Source: Candidatus Sulfopaludibacter sp. SbA3 (GTDB taxonomy: Bacteria; Acidobacteriota; Vicinamibacteria; Vicinamibacterales; UBA2999). From it: a stretch of DNA of 64,000 nt. The notes beneath the pieces are model-generated. The model ran no database searches. It had not been told where the DNA came from and was given only the letters and a program-made list of their open reading frames with translations. The first letter of the stretch is position 1. The number at the start of each line of letters is the position of its first letter. Shown piece after piece: positions 49,454-60,153 of this stretch. Location of the stretch: assembly GCA_945903265.1 (NCBI GenBank), contig CAMDNQ010000018.1:1-64000 (forward strand), read 5' to 3'. Made by a program: the position numbers and the translations under genes.

Positions 49454-50768
49454 GCTCAAACCGCTCCTCAGGATCGCCAGCCCGATCATCCTGGGTGAGA
49501 TCGGCTGGATGGCGATGGGCATCGTGGACACCCTCATGGTCGGCCCGCTCGGTCCCGCCGCCATCGGTGCGACCGGCATCGGCAGCAGCCTTTTCTTCGC
49601 AGTTGCGACGTTTGCCATGGGACTGATGCTCGGCGTCGATACGCTGGTGGCACAGGCGTACGGCGCCAGGCGGCTCGATGAATGCCTGCGCTGGTTTCAC
49701 CACGGCCTGGCGCTGGCTGTCGCCGTCACGCCGGCCGTGATGCTGACAACATGGGGACTCGTGCTCACGATCGGGTGGTGGGGACTGCATCCGGACATCG
49801 GGCCGCTTGCGGGACGGTACCTGGCGATCACCACTCTCGGGACGCTCCCGCTGATGCTCTACGCATCGGTACGCCGCTATCTGCACGGCCTCCACATCGT
49901 CGGGCCCATGGTCGCCGCTCTCCTGTCGGCGAACCTCATTAACGCCGCCGGAAACTGGGTGCTCATTTACGGCAACCTCGGTGCGCCCGCGCTTGGCGTC
50001 GAAGGCTCTGCCTGGGCGACCGTCGCGGCGCGCGTCTACATGGCGGTGTTCATCTGGATCGCGGTGGTCCGCATCCATCGACGCCGCGGCGCGGCACATC
50101 CGCGGGTCCCCGTGGCGATCGAGCGGGCCCGCATGAAACGCCTCGTGGATATCGGGTTGCCTGCGGCGTCGCAGATCGCGCTCGAAGTCGGCGCGTTCGC
50201 CACGTCAACGACGCTGGCCGGGAAGCTGGACCCGGTCGCATCGGCATCCCACCAGATTGCGCTGAACATCGCGAGCCTGGCGTTCATGGTTCCGCTGGGC
50301 CTGTCGTCGGCGTCGGCGGTGCGAGTGGGACACGCAGTCGGCGCAGGAGATGCCCGGCGGACGATCGTCGCCGGCTGGACGGCGTTCGCGACCGGCGCCT
50401 GCCTGATGGTGGTGACGGGCACCGTGATGCTGGTCTGGCGGGAACCGATCGTGGGTGCGTTCACCAGCGACACCCGCGTCATCGATATCGGCATGTCGCT
50501 GGTGGTCATCGGGGCCGCATTTCAGATGGTCGATGGGACGCAGGCAGTCGCGACCGGCGTGCTGCGCGGCATTGGTGAGACGCGGATGCCGATGTACATG
50601 AACGTCATCGGTCACTGGATGCTCGGGCTGCCCGCGGGGTACCTGCTCTGCTTCGTGTTCGGCTGGGGCGTGCGCGGCCTCTGGTTCGGGCTCGCGACAG
50701 GACTGACGTTCGCTGCGCTGACGCTGACGGCGGTCTGGGCACGCCGTGCGCGGCAGATGGCGGCCTGA
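49443..50768 (+). CDS. MATE-family efflux transporter
   Basis: Inner-membrane exporter of 441 residues with 12 helices in two homologous halves (ASPIILGEIGWMAMGIVDTLMVGPLG; GLPAASQIALEVGAFATSTTLAGKLD). DinF/NorM-like; uses H+ or Na+ to expel cationic drugs or metabolites. GTG 49443 opens the frame inside the end of the cupin gene, indicating coupling. The substrate is unknown. Confidence 0.88.
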   Translation: MLSELKPLLRIASPIILGEIGWMAMGIVDTLMVGPLGPAAIGATGIGSSLFFAVATFAMGLMLGVDTLVAQAYGARRLDECLRWFHHGLALAVAVTPAVMLTTWGLVLTIGWWGLHPDIGPLAGRYLAITTLGTLPLMLYASVRRYLHGLHIVGPMVAALLSANLINAAGNWVLIYGNLGAPALGVEGSAWATVAARVYMAVFIWIAVVRIHRRRGAAHPRVPVAIERARMKRLVDIGLPAASQIALEVGAFATSTTLAGKLDPVASASHQIALNIASLAFMVPLGLSSASAVRVGHAVGAGDARRTIVAGWTAFATGACLMVVTGTVMLVWREPIVGAFTSDTRVIDIGMSLVVIGAAFQMVDGTQAVATGVLRGIGETRMPMYMNVIGHWMLGLPAGYLLCFVFGWGVRGLWFGLATGLTFAALTLTAVWARRARQMAA

Positions 50769-50769
50769 T

Positions 50770-51177
50770 TCAGGGACGGGGCGCTGCCGTGAGACGGCGC
50801 CCCGCTTCGGTGAGGATCGACAGCGGGTATCCCATCGGCACGCCGTCGCGCGAGGGGATGCTTTCTACCGTCACCTTCTCTCCGACTCGAAGCGAGCTCT
50901 TCGACCACCCGGTCCTCGCAAGGCTGTTCGGGCTTCCCATCTCCATGACCCAGCGCGTCGTACGCCCGGTGCTCGCATCGGCGACGTCCATGTGGAAGAG
51001 GGCGTGCGGATTCTTCCAGTCGAAGCGGGTGACGACGCCGGTGAGCTCGACGAGCTTGCCGGATTCGTACGAGGCATTGAACCAGTGGTGCGCTGAGAGA
51101 GACGCCGAGAGAGGCACTGGGAACGGCGCGGACACCGCAATGACCGCCGCAGTGAAACAGGCTAGGAGGCGCGCCAC
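50770..51177 (-). CDS. DUF6152-type secreted protein
   Basis: Protein of 135 residues with a signal peptide ending LSAHHWFNASY, the variant His-His N-terminus of the family, then ELTGVVTRFDWKNPHALFHMDV, GSPNSLARTGWSKSSLRVGEKVTV and DGVPMGYPL. It is more diverged than the tandem pair at 26 kb. The stop is two bases from the convergent MATE stop. Function unknown. Confidence 0.8.
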   Translation of the reverse strand: MARLLACFTAAVIAVSAPFPVPLSASLSAHHWFNASYESGKLVELTGVVTRFDWKNPHALFHMDVADASTGRTTRWVMEMGSPNSLARTGWSKSSLRVGEKVTVESIPSRDGVPMGYPLSILTEAGRRLTAAPRP

Positions 51178-51215
51178 AACACCATCATAATCGTCGCCAC
51201 CTGTAGGAGGCCACG

Positions 51216-51644
51216 ATGTCCGTCCCTATGCCCAACGTCCGCATGCTTGCCGTCGCCACGGCGACTCTCGTGATCGTGTTCATGGGCGGCTACGCCGCCG
51301 GCCAGCGCCGTCAGGCTCCCCCGCCGGAGAACGCCGGACAGAGCCAGGAGCTCTTTGGAACGATGAAGCTGGCGGGAGAAATCCCGGGCGCGGAGCGGTT
51401 TGCGCTGCGGCTGCGCCGCATCACCGTGCAGCCCGGCGGCGCGCTCGCGCTGCACAACCATGTCGATCGTCCCGCCGTGACATACCTGATGCAGGGGCAG
51501 ATGACGTATTACCCGGAGGGCAAGCCGCCGATCGTCATCAACCCCGGCCAGGGTGCGGGCGAAGGCAGAGGGACGACCCACTGGGCCGAGAACACGGGCA
51601 CGGTCCCGGCCGTCTGGATCGCCGCAGATATATACGTGCCTTAG
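51216..51644 (+). CDS. Exported cupin protein
   Basis: Protein of 142 residues with an N-terminal membrane segment (about 10-28). One cupin domain: ITVQPGGALALHNHVDRPAVTYLMQGQMTYYPEGKPPIVINPGQ, with HNH metal-binding His, and a second motif near TTHWAENTGTVPAVWIAADI. AGGAGG precedes ATG 51216. Role unknown. The stop shares TTAG with the convergent VOC gene. Confidence 0.8.
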   Translation: MSVPMPNVRMLAVATATLVIVFMGGYAAGQRRQAPPPENAGQSQELFGTMKLAGEIPGAERFALRLRRITVQPGGALALHNHVDRPAVTYLMQGQMTYYPEGKPPIVINPGQGAGEGRGTTHWAENTGTVPAVWIAADIYVP

Positions 51645-52426
51645 GGCGCTAGTCCTTCAGTTAATTCGATGTACGTTCCCCACGGATCCGTGAGGAACGC
51701 GATCGACGTCTTGCCGTTGCCGGCCTTCCGGATCGGTGCGTCGATCGTGATCCCGTCGGCGGCGAGCTTTTCGACGAACTGCGGGAGGTTGCGGATCTCG
51801 AAGCCGATGTGATCGAGGGCGCGGCCGCGCGTGCCGGCGTTGACCGCCTCGACCTTGCCGAACGTGAGGTTCACGCCGGGCAGATCGCCCGCCTGATTCG
51901 TCCCGCGCATCCCCGGCTTCGCGCCGAAGTGCTTCGCGTACCACGCCTGCATCTCAGGCACCGCGACGACGTTCCAGTGGATGTGGTGCATGCGGATCGG
52001 CTGCGCGATTGAGGTGTCTTCGAGAATCTCCACGCGCGCGCCGTCAGGCGTCATCAGCCACGCCTGGTCCGCACGTGCGGTCGTTTCGACCATCACGCCC
52101 GCCGCGCGCCACGCGGCAATCGAGCTCTTGATGTCTTTGACGTTGAAGCCGAAGTGGTTGACGACCGACCCGACACTGCCGCCCGTGACATCGGCCTGCC
52201 GCACGAGCACCATCACGCCGGGGAACTGAATCATCTGCAGCGTGCCGTTGGCGACAGGCGTGCCGCCGATGGCGGTGAACAGCTTCCGCGTGCCCTCGAC
52301 GTCCTTCGCCGTCACGTGGATGTGGCCCATCGCGACGCCGGCATCACCGGGGGCGGGTAACTGGGCGCGGGACGGCGACGCGAAGACGAACGCGATCAGA
52401 CAGGCGAGAAGCAGGCGAAATTTCAT
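51641..52426 (-). CDS. Exported VOC-family protein
   Basis: Protein of 261 residues with a signal peptide (to about 20) and two glyoxalase-like modules: GHIHVTAKDVEGTRKLFTAIGGTPVANG ... GSVVNHFGFNVKDIKSSI, and MHHIHWNVVAVPEMQAWYAKHFGAKPG ... DHIGFEIRNLPQFVEKL. The His and Glu ligands are partly present. Extracytoplasmic VOC proteins are not well described. Start ATG 52426 is chosen over 52429 because GGAGG is four bases upstream. Confidence 0.8.
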   Translation of the reverse strand: MKFRLLLACLIAFVFASPSRAQLPAPGDAGVAMGHIHVTAKDVEGTRKLFTAIGGTPVANGTLQMIQFPGVMVLVRQADVTGGSVGSVVNHFGFNVKDIKSSIAAWRAAGVMVETTARADQAWLMTPDGARVEILEDTSIAQPIRMHHIHWNVVAVPEMQAWYAKHFGAKPGMRGTNQAGDLPGVNLTFGKVEAVNAGTRGRALDHIGFEIRNLPQFVEKLAADGITIDAPIRKAGNGKTSIAFLTDPWGTYIELTEGLAP

Positions 52427-52597
52427 CATTCCTCCAGGACGGCGATTCTAGCGCGGCGCCGGATGAGCTTATGACACAATCCCGCCACCCAGTACCACGC
52501 TGAAACGTTTGATTTCTCGGAGGCGAAATGATGCTCCCCCATCCGCCTGCGAAGCTGACCGTCGTCGTAGTGTCGCTTCGGGCTCACGCTCTTCGGA

Positions 52598-53901
<1,304 letters not shown>

Positions 53902-53905
<4 letters not shown>

Positions 53906-54870
53906 AACGTCGCCAGGACGTTGATTGGGCCGCCCGTCGCGCCGGTTGCTGGAATCGGCGCGACGGTCAGCATGAAGTCCCAGCGATTCAGCTTCGCGGC
54001 CATCGCCGCCACGGCTTCCAGGTCGAGCGCGTCGAGAATCGGCGCGCCCAGGCCGGCCATCACGAAATGGTGCAGCGGTTCGAAGAGACCGTCGAACCGC
54101 GCGGGCGTCACATCCATCGCGGCGTCGCTCCCGACCACGGCGACGTCGCGCTCCTTCAGAAACCGCCCCACCGACACATGAAAGCCGGCGACCGGCCCCG
54201 GCAGCGGCCACGGGCCGACCTTCGCGCGCCGCGCCCAGCGTCCGGTGTACAGGATGATCGCGTCACCCGGTCCCACCTTCACGCCTGACTTCTTCTCCCA
54301 CGCTTCGATGTCCTGCGTGAACACCGCGTCGCCAGGCTCGAGATACGGCACGCCGCGCAGCCGCGGGATGTCGATGAGCACGCCGCGCGTGATGATGCCG
54401 TTCTTCAGCGCTTCAATCCCAAGCGTCCTGCACCCGTTGCCGGTGTTGTTCGCCTCCGTCGACACGCCGTTGTAGAGGCTCCCCCGCCAGTCGAAATGGC
54501 ACAGCGAGTCGATATGGCTCGTGACATAGCCGTGGTAATTGAAATGCTGCACGTCGCTCATCGTCCCCGCCATCTCCAGGACGTACGACGGATACGGACT
54601 GTCGGGGACGGCTTCAGCGATGGGATTGTGCGACAGCGAGACGGAGACGCCGGCTTTCACGAGGGCCGCAGCCTCCCGCGTTTTCGCCGGCGTCACCAGG
54701 TTGATGGTGCCGAGCTGATCGTCCTTGCCCCAGCGACCCCAGTTCCTCAGTTCCGTGAACATCCGGTCGAACTCCTGGATGTTGCGCGGCGACGGGGTGG
54801 GCGCCGCCTGGCCGCAGACGGATGCGGTCCAGGCGGTGGCCAGAGCCAGAACGATGAGCCGACGCCGCAT
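53902..54870 (-). CDS. Cyclase-family metal hydrolase, exported
   Basis: Protein of 322 residues with a signal peptide (to about 21). Cyclase/kynurenine-formamidase family (PF04199): [18 protein letters not shown] holds the metal ligands HIDSLCH, and [23 protein letters not shown] and [14 protein letters not shown] are typical. Members hydrolyse amides or lactones; the substrate is unknown. ATG 54870 overlaps the MBL-hydrolase stop (TAATG), so they are coupled. Its stop shares CTAG with the collagen gene. Confidence 0.84.
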
Positions 54871-56324
54871 TACTCGGTCGTGGGTCGCTGGCCGATGTTG
54901 AAGGCGATCTTGATGTTCTCGTACGGCACGATGCGCCCGTGGACCGGCGCAATGCGCTGCGGAGCGAGCTTCAACCGATCGACGGCCTCCACCAGCTGCA
55001 CCGCGAAGTCGGGCCCGCGCTCCGGGGTGCGAATCTCGTCGCCCGCCGGCGGGTTGTAGCCGTCGCCGTACAACAGGATGCGCTCCTTCGGCAGGTACGC
55101 GACGAGCTGCCCCGTGTGATGGGCGTGGTTCGCGAGGAAGTACAGCTCCACCGTGTGCGTCGCATCCGACAGGACGCGCTTGTCGCCCACTCCCTCGACG
55201 ATCGGCGCGCGCGGCGCCTTGGAGAGCGAATCCGGTTCGATGGTCCGCGGCCGTGCCCACGCCTGTTCCAGGAAGGCCTTGTTGCTCTCGTGTGTGATCA
55301 CCGTAATGCCTTCAGCCACGTACTGGCGCAGCCCGCCCGCGTGGTCGTAATGCGCGTGCGTGTTCACCACGTAGCGAATCGGCTTGCTCGGCACCGTCTT
55401 CCGGATGATCTCGTTGGCCGCGACCGAGCGCGCGTCGCTGGTGGGCCCCTCGAGCACGACGATGTGGTCGGCGAATTCGACGGCGAGGCTGCGCGTGTTG
55501 GCCGCGTTGACCGACCAGAGCCCCTCACTCACCTTCTCGATGGTTGCCATCGGCGCCGCCGGCGGTGCCGGAGCGCTCGCGACGTTCGCCGGCACCGGCA
55601 GCGAGACCGCCGCGTTCGGCTGCACGGTCGTCACGGTGATGTCGAGCGTGTCGAAGCCGTCCTGCTTCTCGACAATGCGGCGTGGGAACTGAATGGCGCC
55701 GAACTCCGCGTAGTCGGAGTACGTGATCTCGACGGGCACGTCGCCGACGACGGCGTTCGTCGTGAGGTACTCGACCTTCTCGACGAGATTGTCGCCGTTC
55801 AGGGTGACCCTGATGTCCCGATCTTCGGCCCTGAACGTCAGCACGTTGCCGTCGACCGTGGCGTTGTTCGCGATGGCCGCTTTCACCGCGCCGTGCGGCG
55901 TAAGCCAGATGGCGCGCCGGCGATCGGCGACGGCGAGAGGGTTGGGAGCCGGCTGCGCGCCCCCCTCAGTCCACGCGTGGGTACCGCTGACGACCTGGAT
56001 CGTCCGCTGATCGACGGCGAACGGCTGCGCGCCGCCGCCGCGCGGCGGATCCTCACCCTGCGCCCGCAGCATTTCGAGGCGCATGGCCGGCGCCTGATAG
56101 TCGACGCCGGCGGTATAGGTCTTCACCTCGAAGCGCGGCCACCGCTCTCCTGGCTGGTACGCCTGGCCGTAGGCGTAGTTCGTGCCGCTGCCCGAGTACT
56201 GGATCGTGTTCAGCCCGGTGGCACCCATGGCTTCGGCAGCCGCGGCGGCGCCGGTGGGACGGGAGCAGCCTGCCGCCGCAATGACGAGACCGACGCCGAC
56301 GACGAAGGTTGAAATGGTACGCAT
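54870..56324 (-). CDS. MBL-fold hydrolase lipoprotein
   Basis: Protein of 484 residues with a lipoprotein signal (VIAAAGCSRP, Cys about 21). The N-terminal half is a beta-rich lipoprotein-carrier-like domain; the C-terminal half is a metallo-beta-lactamase domain with HAHYDHAGG (metal site), VITHESN, and the later LANHAHHTGQLVAYLPKERILLYGDGYNP. Both metal sites look complete. Probable periplasmic hydrolase linked to the downstream cyclase. Substrate unknown. Confidence 0.82.
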   Translation of the reverse strand: MRTISTFVVGVGLVIAAAGCSRPTGAAAAAEAMGATGLNTIQYSGSGTNYAYGQAYQPGERWPRFEVKTYTAGVDYQAPAMRLEMLRAQGEDPPRGGGAQPFAVDQRTIQVVSGTHAWTEGGAQPAPNPLAVADRRRAIWLTPHGAVKAAIANNATVDGNVLTFRAEDRDIRVTLNGDNLVEKVEYLTTNAVVGDVPVEITYSDYAEFGAIQFPRRIVEKQDGFDTLDITVTTVQPNAAVSLPVPANVASAPAPPAAPMATIEKVSEGLWSVNAANTRSLAVEFADHIVVLEGPTSDARSVAANEIIRKTVPSKPIRYVVNTHAHYDHAGGLRQYVAEGITVITHESNKAFLEQAWARPRTIEPDSLSKAPRAPIVEGVGDKRVLSDATHTVELYFLANHAHHTGQLVAYLPKERILLYGDGYNPPAGDEIRTPERGPDFAVQLVEAVDRLKLAPQRIAPVHGRIVPYENIKIAFNIGQRPTTE

Positions 56325-56360
56325 GCGCGCTCCTTGTCCGTTGTGAAAACGTCGCTGAAA

Positions 56361-57077
56361 CTACTGAGGGTTGCCGGCGCCGGGGCCAGCGCCGCGGCCG
56401 CGGCCGCCGCCGCCACGAGTCCCCGGCGCGTCGCCGAGCCCGTTGAACTGGTTCGCGTAGATCGTCTGGTAGCGAATGCCGTTGCCCGCCTTGTCCACCC
56501 AGCCCACCGACTGCTGGAAGAGCCCGGGCTCCGGAGCACCAGGGGGCACGGTGCCTTCGGTGATGTACAGCTTCATGTCGTGCATGGCGACGAAGGCAAA
56601 CGTCCGCGAGTTGTCCGCGTTGGTCAGCTGCAGCTGGTGGCCTTCCACCAGATCCATGTGGCTCCAGTGAAACCGCGTGACTTTCGCGTTCCGCTCGAGC
56701 AGCTTCGAGGTCGCATAGATGATCGCGCCGCGGACGTCATGCTTCCAGTAGCTCGGTCCTGACAGCTCGCTGCCGCTGCACGGCTCGGCGCCGGCCGGGC
56801 ACGTCTTGATCTTCGCTTCACCCAATGCCTTGATCGGCGCGTAGTCGACCACAGTCACGGTGTAGCGCTCCTTGCCGCGATTGGCGGTGTAGATGCGCGC
56901 GGGCAGCACGTAGCCGAACTCGGTCGTCCACTTCGACTCGGTGACTCGGGGCTGGCCTGGAAAGTTGATCTTGAAGCCGTCCGGATTGTTCTGGTACTCG
57001 ACCCAGTCCTGCGCCGATGCCGGCGCGGACATGAACAGGATCGCCGTGAATACCGCAATGACTACGCTGACACTCAT
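56361..57077 (-). CDS. Secreted family Y protein 1 (unrecognised family)
   Basis: Protein of 238 residues with a signal peptide (to about 22) and a Gly/Arg-rich tail. One of three paralogues within 4.5 kb. The shared plan is DWVEYQNNPDGFKINFPGQPRVTES, LPARIYTANRGKERYTVTVVDY, CPAGAEPCSGSELSGPSYWKHDVRGAIIYATSKLLERNAKV, LVEGHQLQLTNADNSRTFAFVAMHDMKLYI and PPGAPEPGLFQQSVGWVDKAGNGIRYQTIYANQFNG. I do not know the function. ATG 57077 follows a G-rich site; GTG 57089 lacks one. Confidence 0.74.
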   Translation of the reverse strand: MSVSVVIAVFTAILFMSAPASAQDWVEYQNNPDGFKINFPGQPRVTESKWTTEFGYVLPARIYTANRGKERYTVTVVDYAPIKALGEAKIKTCPAGAEPCSGSELSGPSYWKHDVRGAIIYATSKLLERNAKVTRFHWSHMDLVEGHQLQLTNADNSRTFAFVAMHDMKLYITEGTVPPGAPEPGLFQQSVGWVDKAGNGIRYQTIYANQFNGLGDAPGTRGGGGRGRGAGPGAGNPQ

Positions 57078-57096
57078 GTAAGCCCCCACTTATCGT

Positions 57097-57801
57097 TTAC
57101 TGTGCCCCGCCACGTCCGCCGCCCCCGCGTCCACCACCGCCGCGTCCGGGAAGAGGCAGGAGCTTCAGGCCGTGAAACTGGTTCGCATAAATCGTCTGAT
57201 ACCGGATGCCGTTGCCGTTCTCGTCGAGCCAGCCGAGCGACGCCTGAAAGAGCCCCGGCTCCGGGTAGCCGTCCGGCACGGTGCCTTCGGCGATGTAGAG
57301 CCTCATCTCGTGCATGCCGATGAAGACGTTGGTCCGCGAGCGGTCGGCGTTGGTCAGATGCAGCTCGTGCCCTTCAACGAGGTTCTGGTGGTTCCAGAGG
57401 TACTCGGTGAGTCTGGCGTTTCCTTCGAGAAATTTGCGGCTCCCGTAGATCAGCGCGCCGCGCACGTCATGCTTCCAGTAGCCCGGACCCGAGAGGTCGC
57501 TGCCGAAGCAGCTCGTCGCCCCTGGGGCGCACGTCTTGAGATGAGCAATGCCCAGCTTTTCTATCTCGCGGTAGTCGACCACTGTCACGGAATAGCGCTC
57601 CCGGCCGCGTTCGACGCTGTAGACACGGGACGGCAGGACGAAGCCCATTTCCGATTTCCAGGGCGTCTCGACGATCCTGGGCTCGCCCGGAAACAGCACG
57701 CTGAACCGGTCCTGCATGCTCTTGTACTCGGTCCATTCCTGAGCCGCCGCGGGCAGGGTCTGAAAGAGGATGAGGGCTGCGAGAAGCGCACGGGCGCGCA
57801 T
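57097..57801 (-). CDS. Secreted family Y protein 2 (unrecognised family)
   Basis: Protein of 234 residues, tandem paralogue of the next gene downstream: signal peptide, EWTEYKSMQDRFSVLFPGEPRIVE, LPSRVYSVERGRERYSVTVVDY, GPGYWKHDVRGALIYGSRKFLEGNARL, LVEGHELHLTNADRSRTNVFIGMHEMRLYI, PEPGLFQASLGWLDENGNGIRYQTIYANQFHG and a Gly/Arg tail. The CAPGATSC pair matches CPAGAEPC in copy 1. ATG 57801 has AGGAGG upstream in GGCC context. Function unknown. Confidence 0.74.
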   Translation of the reverse strand: MRARALLAALILFQTLPAAAQEWTEYKSMQDRFSVLFPGEPRIVETPWKSEMGFVLPSRVYSVERGRERYSVTVVDYREIEKLGIAHLKTCAPGATSCFGSDLSGPGYWKHDVRGALIYGSRKFLEGNARLTEYLWNHQNLVEGHELHLTNADRSRTNVFIGMHEMRLYIAEGTVPDGYPEPGLFQASLGWLDENGNGIRYQTIYANQFHGLKLLPLPGRGGGGRGGGGRGGAQ

Positions 57802-57899
57802 GAGGGCCTCCTGGCTGAAGGGGCGATATTACACGGTTGACCCCCTTGTTTCCACCGCGATAAGGCCGTACAAAAGAAGGTATCCCTTTGGAGTTCAAC

Positions 57900-58457
57900 A
57901 TGTTCCGGCTGTTCGCCGCGATTGCGCTGGCGCTCTGCACCTCGGTGCCGGCCCGCGCGACGACCTATCCGCCCGTCACGTTCACCGATCTCGTCACGCA
58001 GGCAGACATCATTTTCATCGGCGAGGTGATGGACGTCCGTCCGCTGGCGGTCAACACGGCCGATGGCCCCGTCATCAAGACGCGCGTCGTCTTTCGGGTC
58101 CACGACCCGCTGTTCGGCACGACGGCCGCCCTCGAGGTGCTGGAATTCTTCGGAGGCGAGGTGGGCGACGTCGGCATGGCCATCGCCGAGATGCCCCGAT
58201 TCGCCATCGGGGATCGCCGCGTGGTGTTCGCGCGCCGGGACCGCAGCATCAATCCGATCGTCGGCTTCACGCAAGGTCTGCTTCGCGTCACTCGCGACGC
58301 GGCCGGCGTGGACCGCGTGGTGACGCTCGAGGGGCTGCCGGTCGATCAGCCGGAGAGCATCGGACTGGGACGGACGGGGCGCACGGCCGTGACGGCGATG
58401 CGGTTGCTCGACTTCCGAGATCGGGTGCGGCGCGCCGTAGAGGGGATCCGGCGATGA
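57900..58457 (+). CDS. Exported protein before the matrixin gene
   Basis: Protein of 185 residues with a signal peptide (to about 20, ending ARA). The mature part VTFTDLVTQADIIFIGEVMDVRPL ... TRVVFRVHDPLFGTTAALEVLEFFGGEV resembles OB-like exported proteins that often sit with secreted proteases in this phylum; I cannot name the family. GGAG precedes ATG 57900 by seven bases. It overlaps the protease gene by four bases (ATGA) and is probably functionally linked. Confidence 0.75.
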   Translation: MFRLFAAIALALCTSVPARATTYPPVTFTDLVTQADIIFIGEVMDVRPLAVNTADGPVIKTRVVFRVHDPLFGTTAALEVLEFFGGEVGDVGMAIAEMPRFAIGDRRVVFARRDRSINPIVGFTQGLLRVTRDAAGVDRVVTLEGLPVDQPESIGLGRTGRTAVTAMRLLDFRDRVRRAVEGIRR

Positions 58458-59437
58458 GAGCGCGTCTCACTCTCGTCACCGCGCTCGCCCTTGTCGCGTG
58501 GCTGGCGAGCCCGGCGATCGGCTTCTCCCCGAGCGGGCGGCGCTGGGCGGCCGGAACGTCCATCACCATGCACCTCCATCAGGGTGCGCCGTCGAGCGCG
58601 CTTCTCGATGGCGCGGTCAACTGGAACACCGTGACCGAGGGCGCGCTCTCCACCTGGAATCCGTTCCTGAATGGCGTCGCGTTCCGGGTGATCCGCGATT
58701 CGTCGGCCAGCACCGATCTGCGGAACGGGTCCAACAACGTCGCGTGGGCCGATGATGTCGCGGGCGATCCCTTTGGCGATGCGGTCGCCATTACCCGCAC
58801 GCTCTATCGAGCGTCGGACAACGTCATCGTGGAAACCGACGTCCTGTTCGACCGCAGCAGGAACTGGAACTCGTATCGCGGCAATCTCAGAAGCGCCAGC
58901 GGCGGAGGCACGCTGATCGACGTGCGCCGCGTCGCGCTCCACGAATTCGGGCACGTCCTCGGCCTGAACCATCCCAACGACATCGGCCAGACCGTCACCG
59001 CCATCATGAACAGCCGTGTGAGCAACGTGGACGCCTTACAGCGCGACGACACCGACGGCGTCGCGGCCATTTACGGCGCCGTCACCACGGCACCGCGTGA
59101 TCGGCTGCTCTCCGGCGCGCGGCTGCTGCCCGGCCAGTCAATCGCGTCCGCGAACGGGCGCTTCCGCCTGCTCTTCCAGACCGACGGCAACCTCGTGCTC
59201 TATGACGATACCGAGCGGAGCGCACCCTGGTCGAGCAATACCGCGGGCATCAGCGCCGGCTCCGCGCTCATGCAGACCGACGGCAATCTGGTTGTCTACG
59301 ACGCGCAGGGACGGGATCACTGGTCCACCGGCACCCCGGGGAATGCGAACGCGTATCTCGTCGTGCAGCCCGACGGCAATCTCGTCGTCTACCGGCCCGA
59401 CGGCGGAACGCCCTGGGACCGGTTCCGGTTCAACTGA
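58454..59437 (+). CDS. Matrixin-type metalloprotease with bulb-lectin domain
   Basis: Secreted protein of 327 residues: signal peptide (to about 23); a matrixin (M10) catalytic domain with the zinc site HEFGHVLGLNH and Met-turn IMNSR (ALHEFGHV at about 165); then a B-lectin domain with three QxDxNxVxY-type sites: QTDGNLVLY, QTDGNLVVY and QPDGNLVVY. The lectin part would bind mannose-like sugars and place the protease on a glycan surface. All zinc ligands are present. Coupled to the upstream exported protein. Confidence 0.85.
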   Translation: MRARLTLVTALALVAWLASPAIGFSPSGRRWAAGTSITMHLHQGAPSSALLDGAVNWNTVTEGALSTWNPFLNGVAFRVIRDSSASTDLRNGSNNVAWADDVAGDPFGDAVAITRTLYRASDNVIVETDVLFDRSRNWNSYRGNLRSASGGGTLIDVRRVALHEFGHVLGLNHPNDIGQTVTAIMNSRVSNVDALQRDDTDGVAAIYGAVTTAPRDRLLSGARLLPGQSIASANGRFRLLFQTDGNLVLYDDTERSAPWSSNTAGISAGSALMQTDGNLVVYDAQGRDHWSTGTPGNANAYLVVQPDGNLVVYRPDGGTPWDRFRFN

Positions 59438-59449
59438 ACTGACGACGCC

Positions 59450-59758
59450 TCACGGCTCGATCGAGTTCCCGGATTGAATGAGCTTCTGGAACGGGAATTC
59501 CTCGGACGGCACGCAGTAGATCTGTTCGTCCCACCGCCGGGTTTTCTCGCGGTTCATGGTGAAGCGCTTGGCGTCGCTGACCCACGGCCTCGCGTAGACG
59601 ACCGGATCGGTCAGCGTCATCACCAGCTCCAGCTTGGCAAAGCTGACGATGGGACTGACCCGGTCCCAGTGGCCCGAGAGATCGCGCGGATTGATGGTCT
59701 GTTGCGCGGCCGGACCCGCGACGGCGGCCAGCACCGTGACGGCGATCAGCGTGCGCAT
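59450..59758 (-). CDS. Small exported protein, unrecognised
   Basis: Protein of 102 residues with a signal peptide (to about 19). The mature part RDLSGHWDRVSPIVSFAKLELVMTLTDPVVYARPWVSDAKRF resembles the C-terminal RPWK-type segment of the GDSRGRWEG family, so it may be a short relative. ATG 59758 overlaps the stop of the DUF6152 gene upstream (ATGA). Confidence 0.68.
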   Translation of the reverse strand: MRTLIAVTVLAAVAGPAAQQTINPRDLSGHWDRVSPIVSFAKLELVMTLTDPVVYARPWVSDAKRFTMNREKTRRWDEQIYCVPSEEFPFQKLIQSGNSIEP

Positions 59759-60126
59759 CAGACCCCCTCGTCGAGGAACGTGCCGTTCACTTCGAGGCGT
59801 CTGGCGAACCCCACATACGGTGCCGTCCGATGCGGCGAATACGTGACGGTGAGCGTGTCCCCCGGCTTGACCGACTCGCGCGTCCACCCGCGAGTCCTGA
59901 GCCGCGTGGGGGTCAGCTGCATCACGGCGGACCACTTCTGGACCCGTCCGTCCGCATCCTTCACGTCGAACTGGATGTAGGGGTGGGGAAAACTGAACGA
60001 AAAAAGGGTCACCGTGCCGGTAATCGGGCCGGCGGTCTGGTCCATGACGTACTCGACGCCCCCGCCATGATGCGCTCGCACAGGCGCGGCGGCGAGAATC
60101 GCGGCAAGAATGATCACGACGGGCAT
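59758..60126 (-). CDS. DUF6152-type secreted protein
   Basis: Protein of 122 residues with the His-His N-terminus after the signal peptide (AHHGGGVEYVMDQ), then GTVTLFSFSFPHPYIQFDVKDADGRVQKW, RLRTRGWTRESVKPGDTLTVTY and LEVNGTFL. ATG 60126 is preferred over an in-frame TTG at 60144. It is divergent from the family Y gene 3, the two starts lying 28 bases apart. Function unknown. Confidence 0.8.
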   Translation of the reverse strand: MPVVIILAAILAAAPVRAHHGGGVEYVMDQTAGPITGTVTLFSFSFPHPYIQFDVKDADGRVQKWSAVMQLTPTRLRTRGWTRESVKPGDTLTVTYSPHRTAPYVGFARRLEVNGTFLDEGV

Positions 60127-60153
60127 GCTATATTTTGACGCCAAGGGGACATC

